Assembly (NCBI RefSeq): GCF_000025865.1
Contig: NC_014002.1
Location: 1,612,001-1,676,000, forward strand
DNA from: Methanohalophilus mahii DSM 5219
GTDB lineage: Archaea > Halobacteriota > Methanosarcinia > Methanosarcinales > Methanosarcinaceae
Direction of reading: 5' to 3'
DNA: 64,000 nucleotides
Shown: positions 27,819 to 36,716 of the stretch, one piece after another
Layout of the letters: the number at the start of each line of letters is the position of its first letter
How positions within the stretch are numbered: the first letter of the stretch is position 1
The notes under the pieces: generated by a model
Seen by the model: only the letters and a program-made list of their open reading frames with translations
Databases searched by the model: none
What the model was told of the DNA's origin: nothing
Position numbers and translations under genes: made by a program

Positions 27819-28247
27819 ATGAATTACAAAAAAATATACCTGGCAGGCCCTCTTTTTTCCGAGGCTGAGAAGAATTTCAATGAACAACTCACACAGAGAA
27901 TCGAAGGTGCAGGATATGACGTATTCCTGCCACAGAGGGATTCAACAGACACAGAAAGTATGCGCAAGAAACAGGATTCTGCAGAATTGTTCCGTAAAAA
28001 TTCAGAAGCAATAGACAGAGCTGATCTCATCATAGCTATACTGGATGGAGGCAGTGATGTGGATTCCGGTACAGCCTGGGAAATCGGCTATGCTTATGCT
28101 AAAACCATCCCGGTAATTGGGCTGAGAACTGATTTTCGCACACTTGGAATCGAAGGTACGGTCAACCTGATGATAGAAAAAACCCTTCTTAAACTCATGT
28201 ATTCAACCGATAAACTGCTTACAGAACTTGAAAATATGAAAAAATAA
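27819..28247 (+). CDS. Nucleoside 2-deoxyribosyltransferase
   Basis: A 142-residue protein with the family marks YLAGPLFSEAEKNFN (about 6-20), a DADLIIA-like RADLIIAILDGGSDVDSGTAWEIGYAYA stretch (about 67-94), whose glutamate in WEIG is the expected nucleophile, and PVIGLRTDFR. Members move deoxyribose between bases or hydrolyse deoxynucleoside monophosphates; the exact substrate is unknown. The gene stands alone and ends head-to-head against the AMMECR1 gene, sharing a hairpin. Confidence 0.88.
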   Translation: MNYKKIYLAGPLFSEAEKNFNEQLTQRIEGAGYDVFLPQRDSTDTESMRKKQDSAELFRKNSEAIDRADLIIAILDGGSDVDSGTAWEIGYAYAKTIPVIGLRTDFRTLGIEGTVNLMIEKTLLKLMYSTDKLLTELENMKK

Positions 28248-28266
28248 GCAGTTTAGAACTGCTTTT
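28246..28266. terminator. Bidirectional hairpin between deoxyribosyltransferase and AMMECR1 genes
   Basis: AAGCAGTT and AACTGCTT form a perfect 8-bp stem over a TAG loop. It includes most of the TAA of the plus-strand gene and the whole TAA of the minus-strand gene, followed by TT on the plus strand. The two genes end 5 bp apart. Confidence 0.55.
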
Positions 28267-28846
28267 CCACAACTTGACCCTCAGGGGAATCCTCGGAAAA
28301 GACCTGTCCTTCAAACCAGTACACTTCTGCACCTGTAAGCCATGCGTCCGGTGCAAGTCCGGCTTTTATGCAGGTGTGATTCAAAAATTCCATAGCATCA
28401 AATCCCTGCTCTGGGGCCACCTGTGGTAGGAGTAAACCCTGATAGAAACCCTGTTTGACTATAAGCCCATGTCTGCCTATCTCTATAAGATCGGGCAAAT
28501 ATGCAGGAGCCGCGTCAATTTTTTCTGGTGGCGTCAGGACGGTAACTTCGACCGTTATTAAATGCATCTCCTCTGGCTTTACAGGAGGAAAACGCGGGTC
28601 TCTTGTTGATGCTGAGATCGCAGAATCAACAATTGCATCCTTGAGGGATGAATCTGGATAGGGATGACCTATACAGCCCCTCAAATCTCCTTTCATAGAA
28701 AGAGTTACGAAAACTCCACGTTCCTCTTCAAAAACAGTAGTTAGGGACACAGAATCCGGATCCAGCTTAGTACCGTTCTCAAGAAATTCAGTGATTGTAT
28801 TACGGGCAAGGCTTACCGCCATTTTACCTTCATCTAGGCTAAGCAT
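28253..28846 (-). CDS. AMMECR1-domain protein
   Basis: The start ATG at 28846 is six bases after GGAGGT; the frame extends six codons further but over that site. The 197-residue product has the AMMECR1 signature LRGCIGHPYP (about 55-64) and DPRFPPV, with IDAAPAYLPDLIEIGRHGLIV after it. The family is conserved from archaea to human, and its function is not firmly known. In archaea it is sometimes linked with MEMO1 and radical SAM genes (not present here). It follows pgk on the same strand. Confidence 0.9.
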   Translation of the reverse strand: MLSLDEGKMAVSLARNTITEFLENGTKLDPDSVSLTTVFEEERGVFVTLSMKGDLRGCIGHPYPDSSLKDAIVDSAISASTRDPRFPPVKPEEMHLITVEVTVLTPPEKIDAAPAYLPDLIEIGRHGLIVKQGFYQGLLLPQVAPEQGFDAMEFLNHTCIKAGLAPDAWLTGAEVYWFEGQVFSEDSPEGQVVEKQF

Positions 28847-28860
28847 AATATTACCTCCAC

Positions 28861-30105
28861 TCAATCGTCCTTTGAGATTAGGACAGCAGCTTTTTTAAGG
28901 GCTTCGATTGCTGATAAGGGAGTTCCTGCGAGGTAGTCGATGCATGAGCCGCCTCCTGTGCTTATATGGGAAAAGCTGTGGTCAAAACCCATGTTCCGCA
29001 CCTCTGCAGAAATATGGCCCCCGCCTGCAATGGAGTAATCGGCTTCTGTGGCAGCTTTTATAATTTCATAGGTCCCCAGTTCAAACCCATCCAGTTCGGA
29101 AACCCCGGCAGGACCATTGAGAATCACAGTGCCTGCCTGACTGATTTCCCTGGAAAAAGCAACAATCGTTTCAATTCCTATGTCATTGATCGAAAGTATT
29201 GAATCCCCAACTTCATCGATTGATACTTCGACCCTGCTGCCGTTATCATTCAATGCTACATCAACAGGTAAACCCACCTTTCCGTCAAAATCATCAAGAA
29301 TTTGTTTTGCCCTGTCAATCTGTTCAAGATAGCCCTGGGATTCAATGAAATCCTTATTTGCCTTGCCTATATCAAAACCTGATGCTGCCAGCATTACATT
29401 TGCAACAACACCTGTCACAAGGACGCGGTCAGCACCACCGTTTGAAAGCACATTTTCAGCAACCATAAGGGAATCGTCAACCTTGGAACCGCCCAGTACG
29501 AAAATACAGGGTCTGCCCCCTCCCTTAATTCCCTTGTCCAGAGAAGTAATCTCTTTTTCCATTAAACGGCCTGCGCCACAGGGAAGAAGATGTGTAAAAC
29601 CCATTAAAGAAAGATGGGAACGATGGGATACTGCAAAGGCATCATTCAAAAAGATGTCTGCAAGGGGAGCCAGATTTTTTACCATGTGTGTTCTGGCATG
29701 CTCTTTGGCAGGTCTTGAAATGGTTTCCTCGGAATAGAAACGTACATTTTCGAGCAAAAGCACATCCCCTTTTTCCATTGCTGCAATCCTTGAACGTGCA
29801 TGCGAGCCGAAAATATCATCTACATATTCCACTTCCCTGCCCAGATAGTGACTCAGTCTTTCTGCATGAGGCTGCATCGTTGTGAAATCACTTTTTCCAG
29901 CCCGGCTTTGATGGGCAAGCAATACTACCCTTGAATCTTCAAGACCCTGTATTGTGGGAATGTGGCTGCTTATCCTCAGGTCATCCAGAATATTGCCCTC
30001 GGGATCCATCGGGGTATTGATATCGACTCGTACCAGAATTGTTTTGTCGTCAACATCAAAATCATCAATAGTGAAAAAATCCTTGTCCTGCACGGTATCC
30101 ATCAC
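28861..30105 (-). CDS. pgk: Phosphoglycerate kinase
   Basis: Interconverts 1,3-bisphosphoglycerate and 3-phosphoglycerate in gluconeogenesis and glycolysis. The 414-residue product carries VRVDINTPMDPEG (about 26-38), the substrate arginine region LAHQSRAGK, and the ADP-binding GGSKVDDSLMV segment (about 205-215). The C-terminal nucleotide loop is GGGHISAE. The start is GTG at 30105 with AAAGGT upstream; ATG at 30102 is an alternative. It lies 71 bp after the Pta-like gene. With glpX and pfkC in this window it fits a sugar-storage pathway. Confidence 0.95.
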   Translation of the reverse strand: MMDTVQDKDFFTIDDFDVDDKTILVRVDINTPMDPEGNILDDLRISSHIPTIQGLEDSRVVLLAHQSRAGKSDFTTMQPHAERLSHYLGREVEYVDDIFGSHARSRIAAMEKGDVLLLENVRFYSEETISRPAKEHARTHMVKNLAPLADIFLNDAFAVSHRSHLSLMGFTHLLPCGAGRLMEKEITSLDKGIKGGGRPCIFVLGGSKVDDSLMVAENVLSNGGADRVLVTGVVANVMLAASGFDIGKANKDFIESQGYLEQIDRAKQILDDFDGKVGLPVDVALNDNGSRVEVSIDEVGDSILSINDIGIETIVAFSREISQAGTVILNGPAGVSELDGFELGTYEIIKAATEADYSIAGGGHISAEVRNMGFDHSFSHISTGGGSCIDYLAGTPLSAIEALKKAAVLISKDD

Positions 30106-30176
30106 CAGTCAACCTTTCCATTAACATAGGCTACTTCAGCCAAGCCCCTATATACATATCCATATTATATATGTTC

Positions 30177-31244
30177 TTACAAACCTGCTGAATCCAGTAC
30201 AGAGTCAACATCCACATTCTCTTTAATCAGTCTAACGATTGTTTCAATCTTTGTCTTCTGCTGTATCCGGGCATGTCCGATTAAGTTTTCCATTCTTTCT
30301 ATCGTGGAAAGAGTATCCCCCCTTACAAGTACAACAACCACGCCTGCTTCATCAGCACTTCCAAGTACAGCTTCACTGGGCCGGAGATTGCCCGTCAGGA
30401 TCAATGCCCTTGCCCCGGCCTCTATAGCCGCCATCTGTATATCAGCACGATCCCCTCCTGTCACTACAACACTGTTTGGTGTGCGCCGGAAATATTTGAT
30501 CGCCGAATTAACTTCCATAGCACCCACAAGATAATGCTCAACAAGTTTGTCCATTTCCTGACCAGCCGTCAGGACATCTCCTCTCAAATCGTCCACTATT
30601 TCTGCTATAGAAACCGCTCTAAGGGTGTGATCACGGGGAATTACACCAAATACCTTCACTCCCTTCTTTTCAAGGAAGGGTACGACCATATCCCTTACCA
30701 TTCCAAGTTTGTCTTCTTCCACCTCATTGAGAATAACACCTGAAAGCATATTCCTATCAGCTATTAATTCAATGTCACAGAGAATCCGGTCCACTGCACT
30801 AACCGAATCAAAACGGGTGATCAGCAAGATCTTACTGTCCAGTATGGAAGCTACCTGGGGATCTGACAAATTGTACATTGCACCACTGCCGATACCTCCT
30901 TCCCCCTCTATGATCACCATATCTTTATCCCTGGAAACTTCCGAGTACGCTTTTTTCAGGGTTTCATCCAGATGTTTTTCCACACCAAGCAAAGCATCAT
31001 TGGTAAGATTCTCGGTCAGCATAATCGGGGTGATGCAACTGCGTGGGGTTTCAAGAGCCAGCAGATCTCGCATTTGTTCTGCATCCTCATCGGAGAGAAC
31101 ACCATCTACATCCACCAACAGATTACCCACCGGTTTCATGTAACCTACACTTTTTCCACGTTCTTTAAGTATCAAACCAAGGCCACTGCATATCGAACTT
31201 TTACCAGAATAATTTTCAGAAGAACTTACAAGTATTGAAGCCAT
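30177..31244 (-). CDS. Phosphotransacetylase-family P-loop protein with DRTGG domain
   Basis: The start at 31244 follows GGGAGGG; the frame continues 21 codons upstream without a ribosome site. The 355-residue product has a BioD-like P-loop segment SSSENYSGKSSICSGLGL (about 6-23) and a dethiobiotin-synthetase-like fold. A DRTGG-type C-terminal half follows (GDRADIQMAAIEAGARALILTGN). This is the regulatory N-terminal half of bacterial long phosphotransacetylases; the catalytic PTA domain is absent. It lies 17 bp downstream of the ADP-forming acyl-CoA synthetase and is probably co-transcribed. A role in sensing or modulating acetyl-CoA chemistry is inferred. Confidence 0.78.
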   Translation of the reverse strand: MASILVSSSENYSGKSSICSGLGLILKERGKSVGYMKPVGNLLVDVDGVLSDEDAEQMRDLLALETPRSCITPIMLTENLTNDALLGVEKHLDETLKKAYSEVSRDKDMVIIEGEGGIGSGAMYNLSDPQVASILDSKILLITRFDSVSAVDRILCDIELIADRNMLSGVILNEVEEDKLGMVRDMVVPFLEKKGVKVFGVIPRDHTLRAVSIAEIVDDLRGDVLTAGQEMDKLVEHYLVGAMEVNSAIKYFRRTPNSVVVTGGDRADIQMAAIEAGARALILTGNLRPSEAVLGSADEAGVVVVLVRGDTLSTIERMENLIGHARIQQKTKIETIVRLIKENVDVDSVLDSAGL

Positions 31245-31261
31245 ACAAACCCTCCCTGTTA

Positions 31262-33355
31262 TCAATTTGATTCTTTCAATGTAAGACGCATATCCATAGC
31301 AAAACAACCGTCACCTTCCGGAAGGACCATCAGCGGATTGATCTCAAACTCAAGGATCTGCGGAAAATCCTCCACAAGTCTGGAAACACGTATGAGGACA
31401 TCTGCCACCGCATCCACATCATATGCTTTTTCTCCCCTCACACCTGTAAGTAAAGGATAGGAACGGATGGAAGAAATCATTGAGTGAGCATCCTTTTCAT
31501 TGAGTGGTGCGAGCCTGAAAGACACATCTTTAAGGATTTCTACATATGTCCCACCCAGACCAAACATAAGAAGCGGACCGAACTGGACATCCCTGTTCAT
31601 GCCTATTATCACTTCCCGGCCGCCTTCGATCATTCTCTGTAATTGCACACCTGCAATTCGTGCAGATGGCATGTAGCGGCGTACATCCGACATCATTGTA
31701 TGATATGCACGCCTGACATCCTCTTTATTCATCAGTGAAAGCCGGATACCTCCAACATCGGTCTTATGCGAAATGTCAGGAGACAGGACTTTCATAACTA
31801 CAGGATAACCAATCCTTTCACTTTCCTCTATCGCTTCTTCCACAGAGGAAGCCTTCCCGATTTCCACAACCGGAATACCATAGGCTTTCAGAAGATCAAA
31901 TGATTCAAGCCCCAGGGTTTTTTTATCCTTTGCTGCTGCTTTGCCGAGCAGTGCTGATGCCATTTTCCTGTCCGAATGAACTGGTTCGGGTAAAGGAAAG
32001 ATCATATTTCGCCTTTTTCCATAATCGCACAGGGCACCCATACTGGCCACTGCTCTTTCAGGGAAGATGTAATTGGGCACCCCCCCTGCTACAAGGATGA
32101 AATTGCCTTCCATGACCCGTGTACCCCCTACAAAACTGCAAAGTACAGGTTTATCAGAATATTCCACCTTTTGGATTACGATCCTTGCGATGCTTGTCAC
32201 ATCAGTCATGGCCTGGGGAGAAGTCAACAGGATAACACCATCCACATTTGGATCTTTTAACACAATTTCAAGGGCATCACCGTAGAGTTTTGCACTTGCA
32301 TCCCCCAGTACATCCACAGGATTGTAGAAACTGGCAGCATCCGGCAGAAACTCACGTAACCCTTCAATTGTTTCAGCAGAAAATGAGGCCAGTTCCAGGC
32401 CTTCATAATAACATGCGTCTGCCGTGAGAATACCCAGGCCGCCTGCATTTGTGAGTATGGCAATTCGCCTGCCTGCGGGGATTGGCTGGGTCGAAAATGC
32501 CCTTATGTAATCCAGCATGTCTTCCAGTGTATCTGCACGCACCACCCCGGCTTTATCAAAAGCGGCATTATAGGCCTGGTCTGAACCGGCAAGGGTACCG
32601 GTATGGGAGGATACAGCCCGGGAACCGGCAGCTGTACGGCCAGATTTGACCAAAACCACAGGTTTTTTTCTGGAAACATCCCTGGCAATTTCAATGAATT
32701 GAGATCCATTTTTGATACCTTCCAGATAGGCTGCAATAACCGAGGTCGACGGATCATCCCGGAATTCGGCCAGAAATTGGTTTTCCCCCAGATCAGCCTT
32801 ATTCCCAAGGCTTACAAATTTGGAAAAACCCATACCGTTGGCTTCTGCCCAATCAAGGGTAGAAGTACATATGGCACCGGACTGGGACATCATTGCAATA
32901 TTGCCCTCATACGCCATCGATGCGGCAAAAGAAGCATTCAGACCTGCAACCGGATCCATGATACCCAGACAGTTGGGACCTACCATTCGCATATCGTGTT
33001 TCCTGCATATTTCCAGGGCACTACGTTCAAGTTTTGCTCCCTCAACACCTGCCTCCTTGAAACCCGCAGAGATCACCACCACATATTTCACTCCTGCCCT
33101 GCCACATTCTTCCAGGGTTGAAGGTACTATTTTTGCAGGTATTACTACTACCGCAAGATCTACATCATCGGACACATCATTAATGGAAGCATAACATTCA
33201 AGACCCTCAATCTCTTCATTGCGGGGATTGACAGGGTAGATATTACCCCCGAAATCCTTTATTAAGTTGGAAAGGACAGCATTACCCACTTTCCCTTTTT
33301 TGTTCGATGCGCCGATCACAGCCACTGATTTAGGATTAAAAAGACTGGATAACAT
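31262..33355 (-). CDS. acd: ADP-forming acyl-CoA (acetyl-CoA) synthetase, fused alpha and beta subunits
   Basis: The 697-residue fusion converts acetyl-CoA, ADP and phosphate to acetate, CoA and ATP, or the reverse. The alpha half (1 to about 460) has a CoA-binding domain beginning FNPKSVAVIGASNKKGKVGN. It also has the phosphohistidine motif SHTGTLAG near 250. The beta half is ATP-grasp with SHKTDVGGIRL near 550. Fused Acd of this kind occurs in several archaea. With the DRTGG protein next to it, acetate production or acetate use is possible. The substrate may be another acyl-CoA; sequence alone does not decide this. Confidence 0.88.
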   Translation of the reverse strand: MLSSLFNPKSVAVIGASNKKGKVGNAVLSNLIKDFGGNIYPVNPRNEEIEGLECYASINDVSDDVDLAVVVIPAKIVPSTLEECGRAGVKYVVVISAGFKEAGVEGAKLERSALEICRKHDMRMVGPNCLGIMDPVAGLNASFAASMAYEGNIAMMSQSGAICTSTLDWAEANGMGFSKFVSLGNKADLGENQFLAEFRDDPSTSVIAAYLEGIKNGSQFIEIARDVSRKKPVVLVKSGRTAAGSRAVSSHTGTLAGSDQAYNAAFDKAGVVRADTLEDMLDYIRAFSTQPIPAGRRIAILTNAGGLGILTADACYYEGLELASFSAETIEGLREFLPDAASFYNPVDVLGDASAKLYGDALEIVLKDPNVDGVILLTSPQAMTDVTSIARIVIQKVEYSDKPVLCSFVGGTRVMEGNFILVAGGVPNYIFPERAVASMGALCDYGKRRNMIFPLPEPVHSDRKMASALLGKAAAKDKKTLGLESFDLLKAYGIPVVEIGKASSVEEAIEESERIGYPVVMKVLSPDISHKTDVGGIRLSLMNKEDVRRAYHTMMSDVRRYMPSARIAGVQLQRMIEGGREVIIGMNRDVQFGPLLMFGLGGTYVEILKDVSFRLAPLNEKDAHSMISSIRSYPLLTGVRGEKAYDVDAVADVLIRVSRLVEDFPQILEFEINPLMVLPEGDGCFAMDMRLTLKESN

Positions 33356-33473
33356 GATTATTCCCGAATCCCTCTCTATAATAAGGAGAAGTTCCTATGA
33401 TTAATAAATTTATACCAAAGTCACCCAAAAGCTAATATTAACATAAAACCAATACGAGCAGATAGGTGATCTT

Positions 33474-34040
33474 ATGAAAATTCTTGGCATATCAGGCAGT
33501 CCTAAAAAGAACGGAAACAGTGAACAGATGATAGACAGGGTCCTCGCAATGGCTGAAAAAAGAGGATTTGCCACCGATAGCGTATTCCTCTCAGAGATGG
33601 AAGTCAAACCCTGTATTGCATGTGGCAAGTGCAGGGAAAGCGATGAATGTCCCATCGACGATGATATGGAAAAGATCTATCCAAAACTGGATGAAGCGGA
33701 TGCAATTATAGTGGCTTCCCCGGTCTATTTCGGAAGTCCCACTGCCCAGCTGAAAGCCCTCTTTGACAGAAGCGTCCTGCTCAGGAGACATAATTTCAAG
33801 CTCAGCAATAAGATTGGTGCGGGTATTGCTATTGGTGGCTCCAGGAATGGAGGACAGGAAAAGACAATCCAGGTAATCCAGGATTGGATGCACATTCACG
33901 GAATGGTTGTTGTGGGAGATGGAGGACACTTCGGCGGCATTGTCAAAAAGCCCTTTGAAGAAGATGAGGTAGGCACCAAGACCGTTGATGACACCATTGG
34001 AAAAGTGTGTGACTTACTCGAAATGATGAAGAAAAAATAA
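33474..34040 (+). CDS. NADPH-dependent FMN reductase-like iron-sulfur flavoprotein
   Basis: A 188-residue flavodoxin-like protein starting KILGISGSPKKNGNSEQM, the FMN phosphate loop. Cysteines in CIACGKCRESDECPIDDD (about 43-60) follow the compact pattern of methanogen iron-sulfur flavoprotein (Isf). SPVYFGSPTAQLKALFDR binds the flavin ring. Isf proteins take part in oxygen and peroxide detoxification or electron transfer (family knowledge). It lies divergently from the acd gene and is followed by a possible tiny gene. Confidence 0.88.
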   Translation: MKILGISGSPKKNGNSEQMIDRVLAMAEKRGFATDSVFLSEMEVKPCIACGKCRESDECPIDDDMEKIYPKLDEADAIIVASPVYFGSPTAQLKALFDRSVLLRRHNFKLSNKIGAGIAIGGSRNGGQEKTIQVIQDWMHIHGMVVVGDGGHFGGIVKKPFEEDEVGTKTVDDTIGKVCDLLEMMKKK

Positions 34041-34089
34041 ATGAGGACTTGTTTCCTCATTCCTTCCTTATTCATGAAGGCGACCTTTT

Positions 34090-34263
34090 TTGAATGAATT
34101 CAAAAACGAGTTACAGGATCGGTATTACACCGAAGGGTTCATTTCTAATTTCCTTGCTATAATAATTGGAATAATAACCCGCAGTGATGTCGTGAAATCC
34201 TATGACAGGGAAATCGTCAACATAATGCAAACAGAGAAAAATCTTAAACAGGGTGGCCGATAA
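34090..34263 (+). CDS. Possible small protein, 57 residues
   Basis: A short frame starting at TTG runs 57 codons and overlaps the end of the convergent methylthiotransferase gene by about 20 bp. Its start codon has only a weak GAAGG, 12 bases upstream. The predicted product has one hydrophobic segment (FISNFLAIIIGIIT, about 17-30) between charged ends, so it could be a single-helix membrane protein. No family is recognised. It may be chance; the hydrophobic segment is the only support. Confidence 0.25.
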   Translation: MNEFKNELQDRYYTEGFISNFLAIIIGIITRSDVVKSYDREIVNIMQTEKNLKQGGR

Positions 34264-35539
34264 AGTAACCCGGTGTTGCTTCCTCTATCTTTACCCTGCA
34301 ACGCTGACCGGGGCAAAGTTCACCTGCTTTCGGGATCACAACCGGTTTATAGGAATCAGTGCGGGACATCAATCCCTTTACCTTTGCCTTTTGTGATATG
34401 AACACTTCAACTTCCCTGCCTACCATATCTTCCTTTTTTCCGAGTTTGATTTGATTGCAGAGCCGATGGAGTTTGCCCGAGCGCTCCACAACGATACGTG
34501 TATCGATGTTTCTGAATTGCAATGCTTCAGTGTGCGGTCTCGGTGTGTAACGTGAAATATTCACCTTATCTGGGTGATAGGTTCGAATCCAGTCCAGCGT
34601 AAGTTCGAAGTCCTCTTCATCTTCGCCGGGAAACCCCACAATAATATCTGTGAAAAGGGTGCTTTCGGGAAATGCATTCCTGAATTTTTCGACGATAAAA
34701 TTTGCCTGTTCCATTGTATGTTTGCGCCTCATCTTCTCAAGAATTTTGTCCGACGCTGACTGGATGGGGAGGTGTAAAACTTTGTAGACCTTTTCACTGG
34801 AATAAGCCCGTAACAACTCATCCAGTATCCCGAGAGTGGAAGCCGGATTCATCATCCCCACCCGGACCCTGAAATCTCCGGGAATTGCAGTGATCCGCTC
34901 AAGCAGGGCAGGCAGATGGATTTCTTTATCCATACCATACTGTGCATTATCCTGGGATGTCAGCCAGACCTCACTGCAACCCTCATAAACAGCCTGCTCG
35001 ATGTCTGTAACAATCGAATCGGCATCAAAGGAGTAAAGTGGACCCCTGGCAAGTGTAACAATGCAATAGGAACAACGATTATTGCAACCCTGTGAAATCT
35101 GACAGATATGGATGTTCGGACTGAATCTCTTGCGGGGAACATTGAGTAAACCTTCAGGAGAATCTTCAAAGACACTCATGGGCCTCAGGGAGTATCCTTC
35201 CAGCCTTTCATGAACCCGGTTGAGAATTACTCCAAGCTTAAGAAGGGAATTCATACCCAGAACATGAACCTCGGGATTATTTTCTAATATTTCGTCCAGT
35301 TGAACCTGAGGCATGCAACCTGTAACAATTACTTCCCTGCCCTGAAGGCCCCATTCCTTGATCTTGTGCAATATCTTCTGCTCTGTAGTATCCTTGACTG
35401 TACAGGTGTTGCATATGATGACTTTAGCTTCTCTTTCAGAAACAAGGCGGTGGCCCAGGTCCACCGCTTTAGCCTCAAGAATTTCGGAAGAGGACTGGTT
35501 GGCAGTACAGCCAAAGGTTGCAATGTGTATGTTTAGCAG
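34244..35539 (-). CDS. tRNA threonylcarbamoyladenosine methylthiotransferase (MtaB/CDKAL1 type)
   Basis: A radical SAM methylthiotransferase that adds a methylthio group to t6A37 in tRNA. The radical SAM motif CNNRCSYC is plain, and the TRAM domain is at the C-terminus. The first ATG/GTG/TTG in the frame is GTG at 35464, but the conserved N-terminal UPF0004 sequence, IHIATFGCTANQSSSEILEAK, is encoded upstream of it with no ATG, GTG or TTG between it and the preceding stop. The best ribosome site, GGAG at 35548-35551, points to CTG at 35539. I therefore give that as a tentative start, so that the first cluster cysteine (in FGCTANQ) is kept. A sequencing error or CTG/CTA start are both possible. 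Confidence 0.82.
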   Translation of the reverse strand: MLNIHIATFGCTANQSSSEILEAKAVDLGHRLVSEREAKVIICNTCTVKDTTEQKILHKIKEWGLQGREVIVTGCMPQVQLDEILENNPEVHVLGMNSLLKLGVILNRVHERLEGYSLRPMSVFEDSPEGLLNVPRKRFSPNIHICQISQGCNNRCSYCIVTLARGPLYSFDADSIVTDIEQAVYEGCSEVWLTSQDNAQYGMDKEIHLPALLERITAIPGDFRVRVGMMNPASTLGILDELLRAYSSEKVYKVLHLPIQSASDKILEKMRRKHTMEQANFIVEKFRNAFPESTLFTDIIVGFPGEDEEDFELTLDWIRTYHPDKVNISRYTPRPHTEALQFRNIDTRIVVERSGKLHRLCNQIKLGKKEDMVGREVEVFISQKAKVKGLMSRTDSYKPVVIPKAGELCPGQRCRVKIEEATPGYFIGHPV

Positions 35540-35554
35540 GACAAAATCTCCATA

Positions 35555-36643
35555 TTATAGCCTGAGAGGCGTATTTTCCTTATCATGTATATAAATCGAA
35601 TCTGAGAACTTGACAATACCGGAACTACCCATTGATATACTGTGTACCCTTGCGTCCCCATAACCAAAAAGGTTGGTGCCTTTGAGGAAATGTCCGGAGG
35701 TCACACCGGTTGCAGCAAAGATTACATCTTTCCCGGGTACAAGTTTTTCAGTGTCAAGAACATCATTCATGTTGTCTTCGGTAATGCCCATCTTTTTAAG
35801 GCGGGGCATCTTTTCCTCTACCTCCCGCGCAATTACATCATCGGGTTTGCGATTGGCAACTGAAGGCAAAATCAGGCGTGCAAGTACCTTACCACCCAGG
35901 ATCTTCATTGCAGAGGCTGTTAGTACAGCTTCACCCGAACCACCCGAACCCATTACCACATGGATACCTGAGCCACGTATAGCCGTTGATACGCCGGGCA
36001 TGAGGTCACCGTCTGAGACCAGATTTACTCTGGCACCGGTTTTCCGGATTTCTTCGATTTTATCCTTATGACGCTCACGGTCCAGAATCACAACCACAAG
36101 TTCCTCTACACTACGGTTTAAAGCACGGGCCACTATCTCAAGATTGTCAATTGCCGGGGCGTCCAGATCAATTTCCTCTCCCGGGTGCTCACGTTCATAC
36201 TTTACGACTTCCGGACCTACCACGATTTTATCCATATAGACATCGGGACCGTGGAACAAACCATTGGGTTCGGACATAGCCATTACTGAAATGGAACCCG
36301 GTACACCATCTGCACAGAGGTTGGTACCTTCCAGCGGATCAACGGCGATATCTACCTCAAGGTCACCATTACCAGTACCGACTTCTTCACCAATATAGAG
36401 CATTGGTGCCTCATCCCTTTCTCCTTCACCGATCTTGATGACACCCCTGATGTCCAGGCAATTGAGCATTCTGCGCATTGCTTCCACAGATACCTGATCG
36501 GCATAATTCTTGTCACCCTTACCTATCTGATGAGCAGCAGCAATAGCAGCCGCTTCTGTGACATGGATCAGTTTGGGGAGTAAGGCACTTTCTATCGGAC
36601 CGGCATTTTTCATAATATTCTCTGCAGTCTGTGGGTGTGGCAT
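35555..36643 (-). CDS. glpX: Fructose-1,6-bisphosphatase class II (GlpX)
   Basis: Dephosphorylates fructose 1,6-bisphosphate in gluconeogenesis. The start ATG at 36643 lies six bases after GAGAGGA; the frame runs five codons further upstream to another ATG without a ribosome site. The 362-residue product has the metal and substrate segments GEGERDEAPML (about 73-83) and DIAVDPLEGTNLC (about 98-110), and MGSGGSGEAVL further on. Class II GlpX is less common in archaea than the bifunctional Fbp aldolase/phosphatase. It lies 15 bp upstream of the CTG-start candidate of the methylthiotransferase gene. Confidence 0.93.
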   Translation of the reverse strand: MPHPQTAENIMKNAGPIESALLPKLIHVTEAAAIAAAHQIGKGDKNYADQVSVEAMRRMLNCLDIRGVIKIGEGERDEAPMLYIGEEVGTGNGDLEVDIAVDPLEGTNLCADGVPGSISVMAMSEPNGLFHGPDVYMDKIVVGPEVVKYEREHPGEEIDLDAPAIDNLEIVARALNRSVEELVVVILDRERHKDKIEEIRKTGARVNLVSDGDLMPGVSTAIRGSGIHVVMGSGGSGEAVLTASAMKILGGKVLARLILPSVANRKPDDVIAREVEEKMPRLKKMGITEDNMNDVLDTEKLVPGKDVIFAATGVTSGHFLKGTNLFGYGDARVHSISMGSSGIVKFSDSIYIHDKENTPLRL

Positions 36644-36716
36644 TAATAATCCTCTCATTTGATAGATATATAGACGAATAATCTGTATGTACTTATTAAT
36701 AAGTTTACCAATGGAC

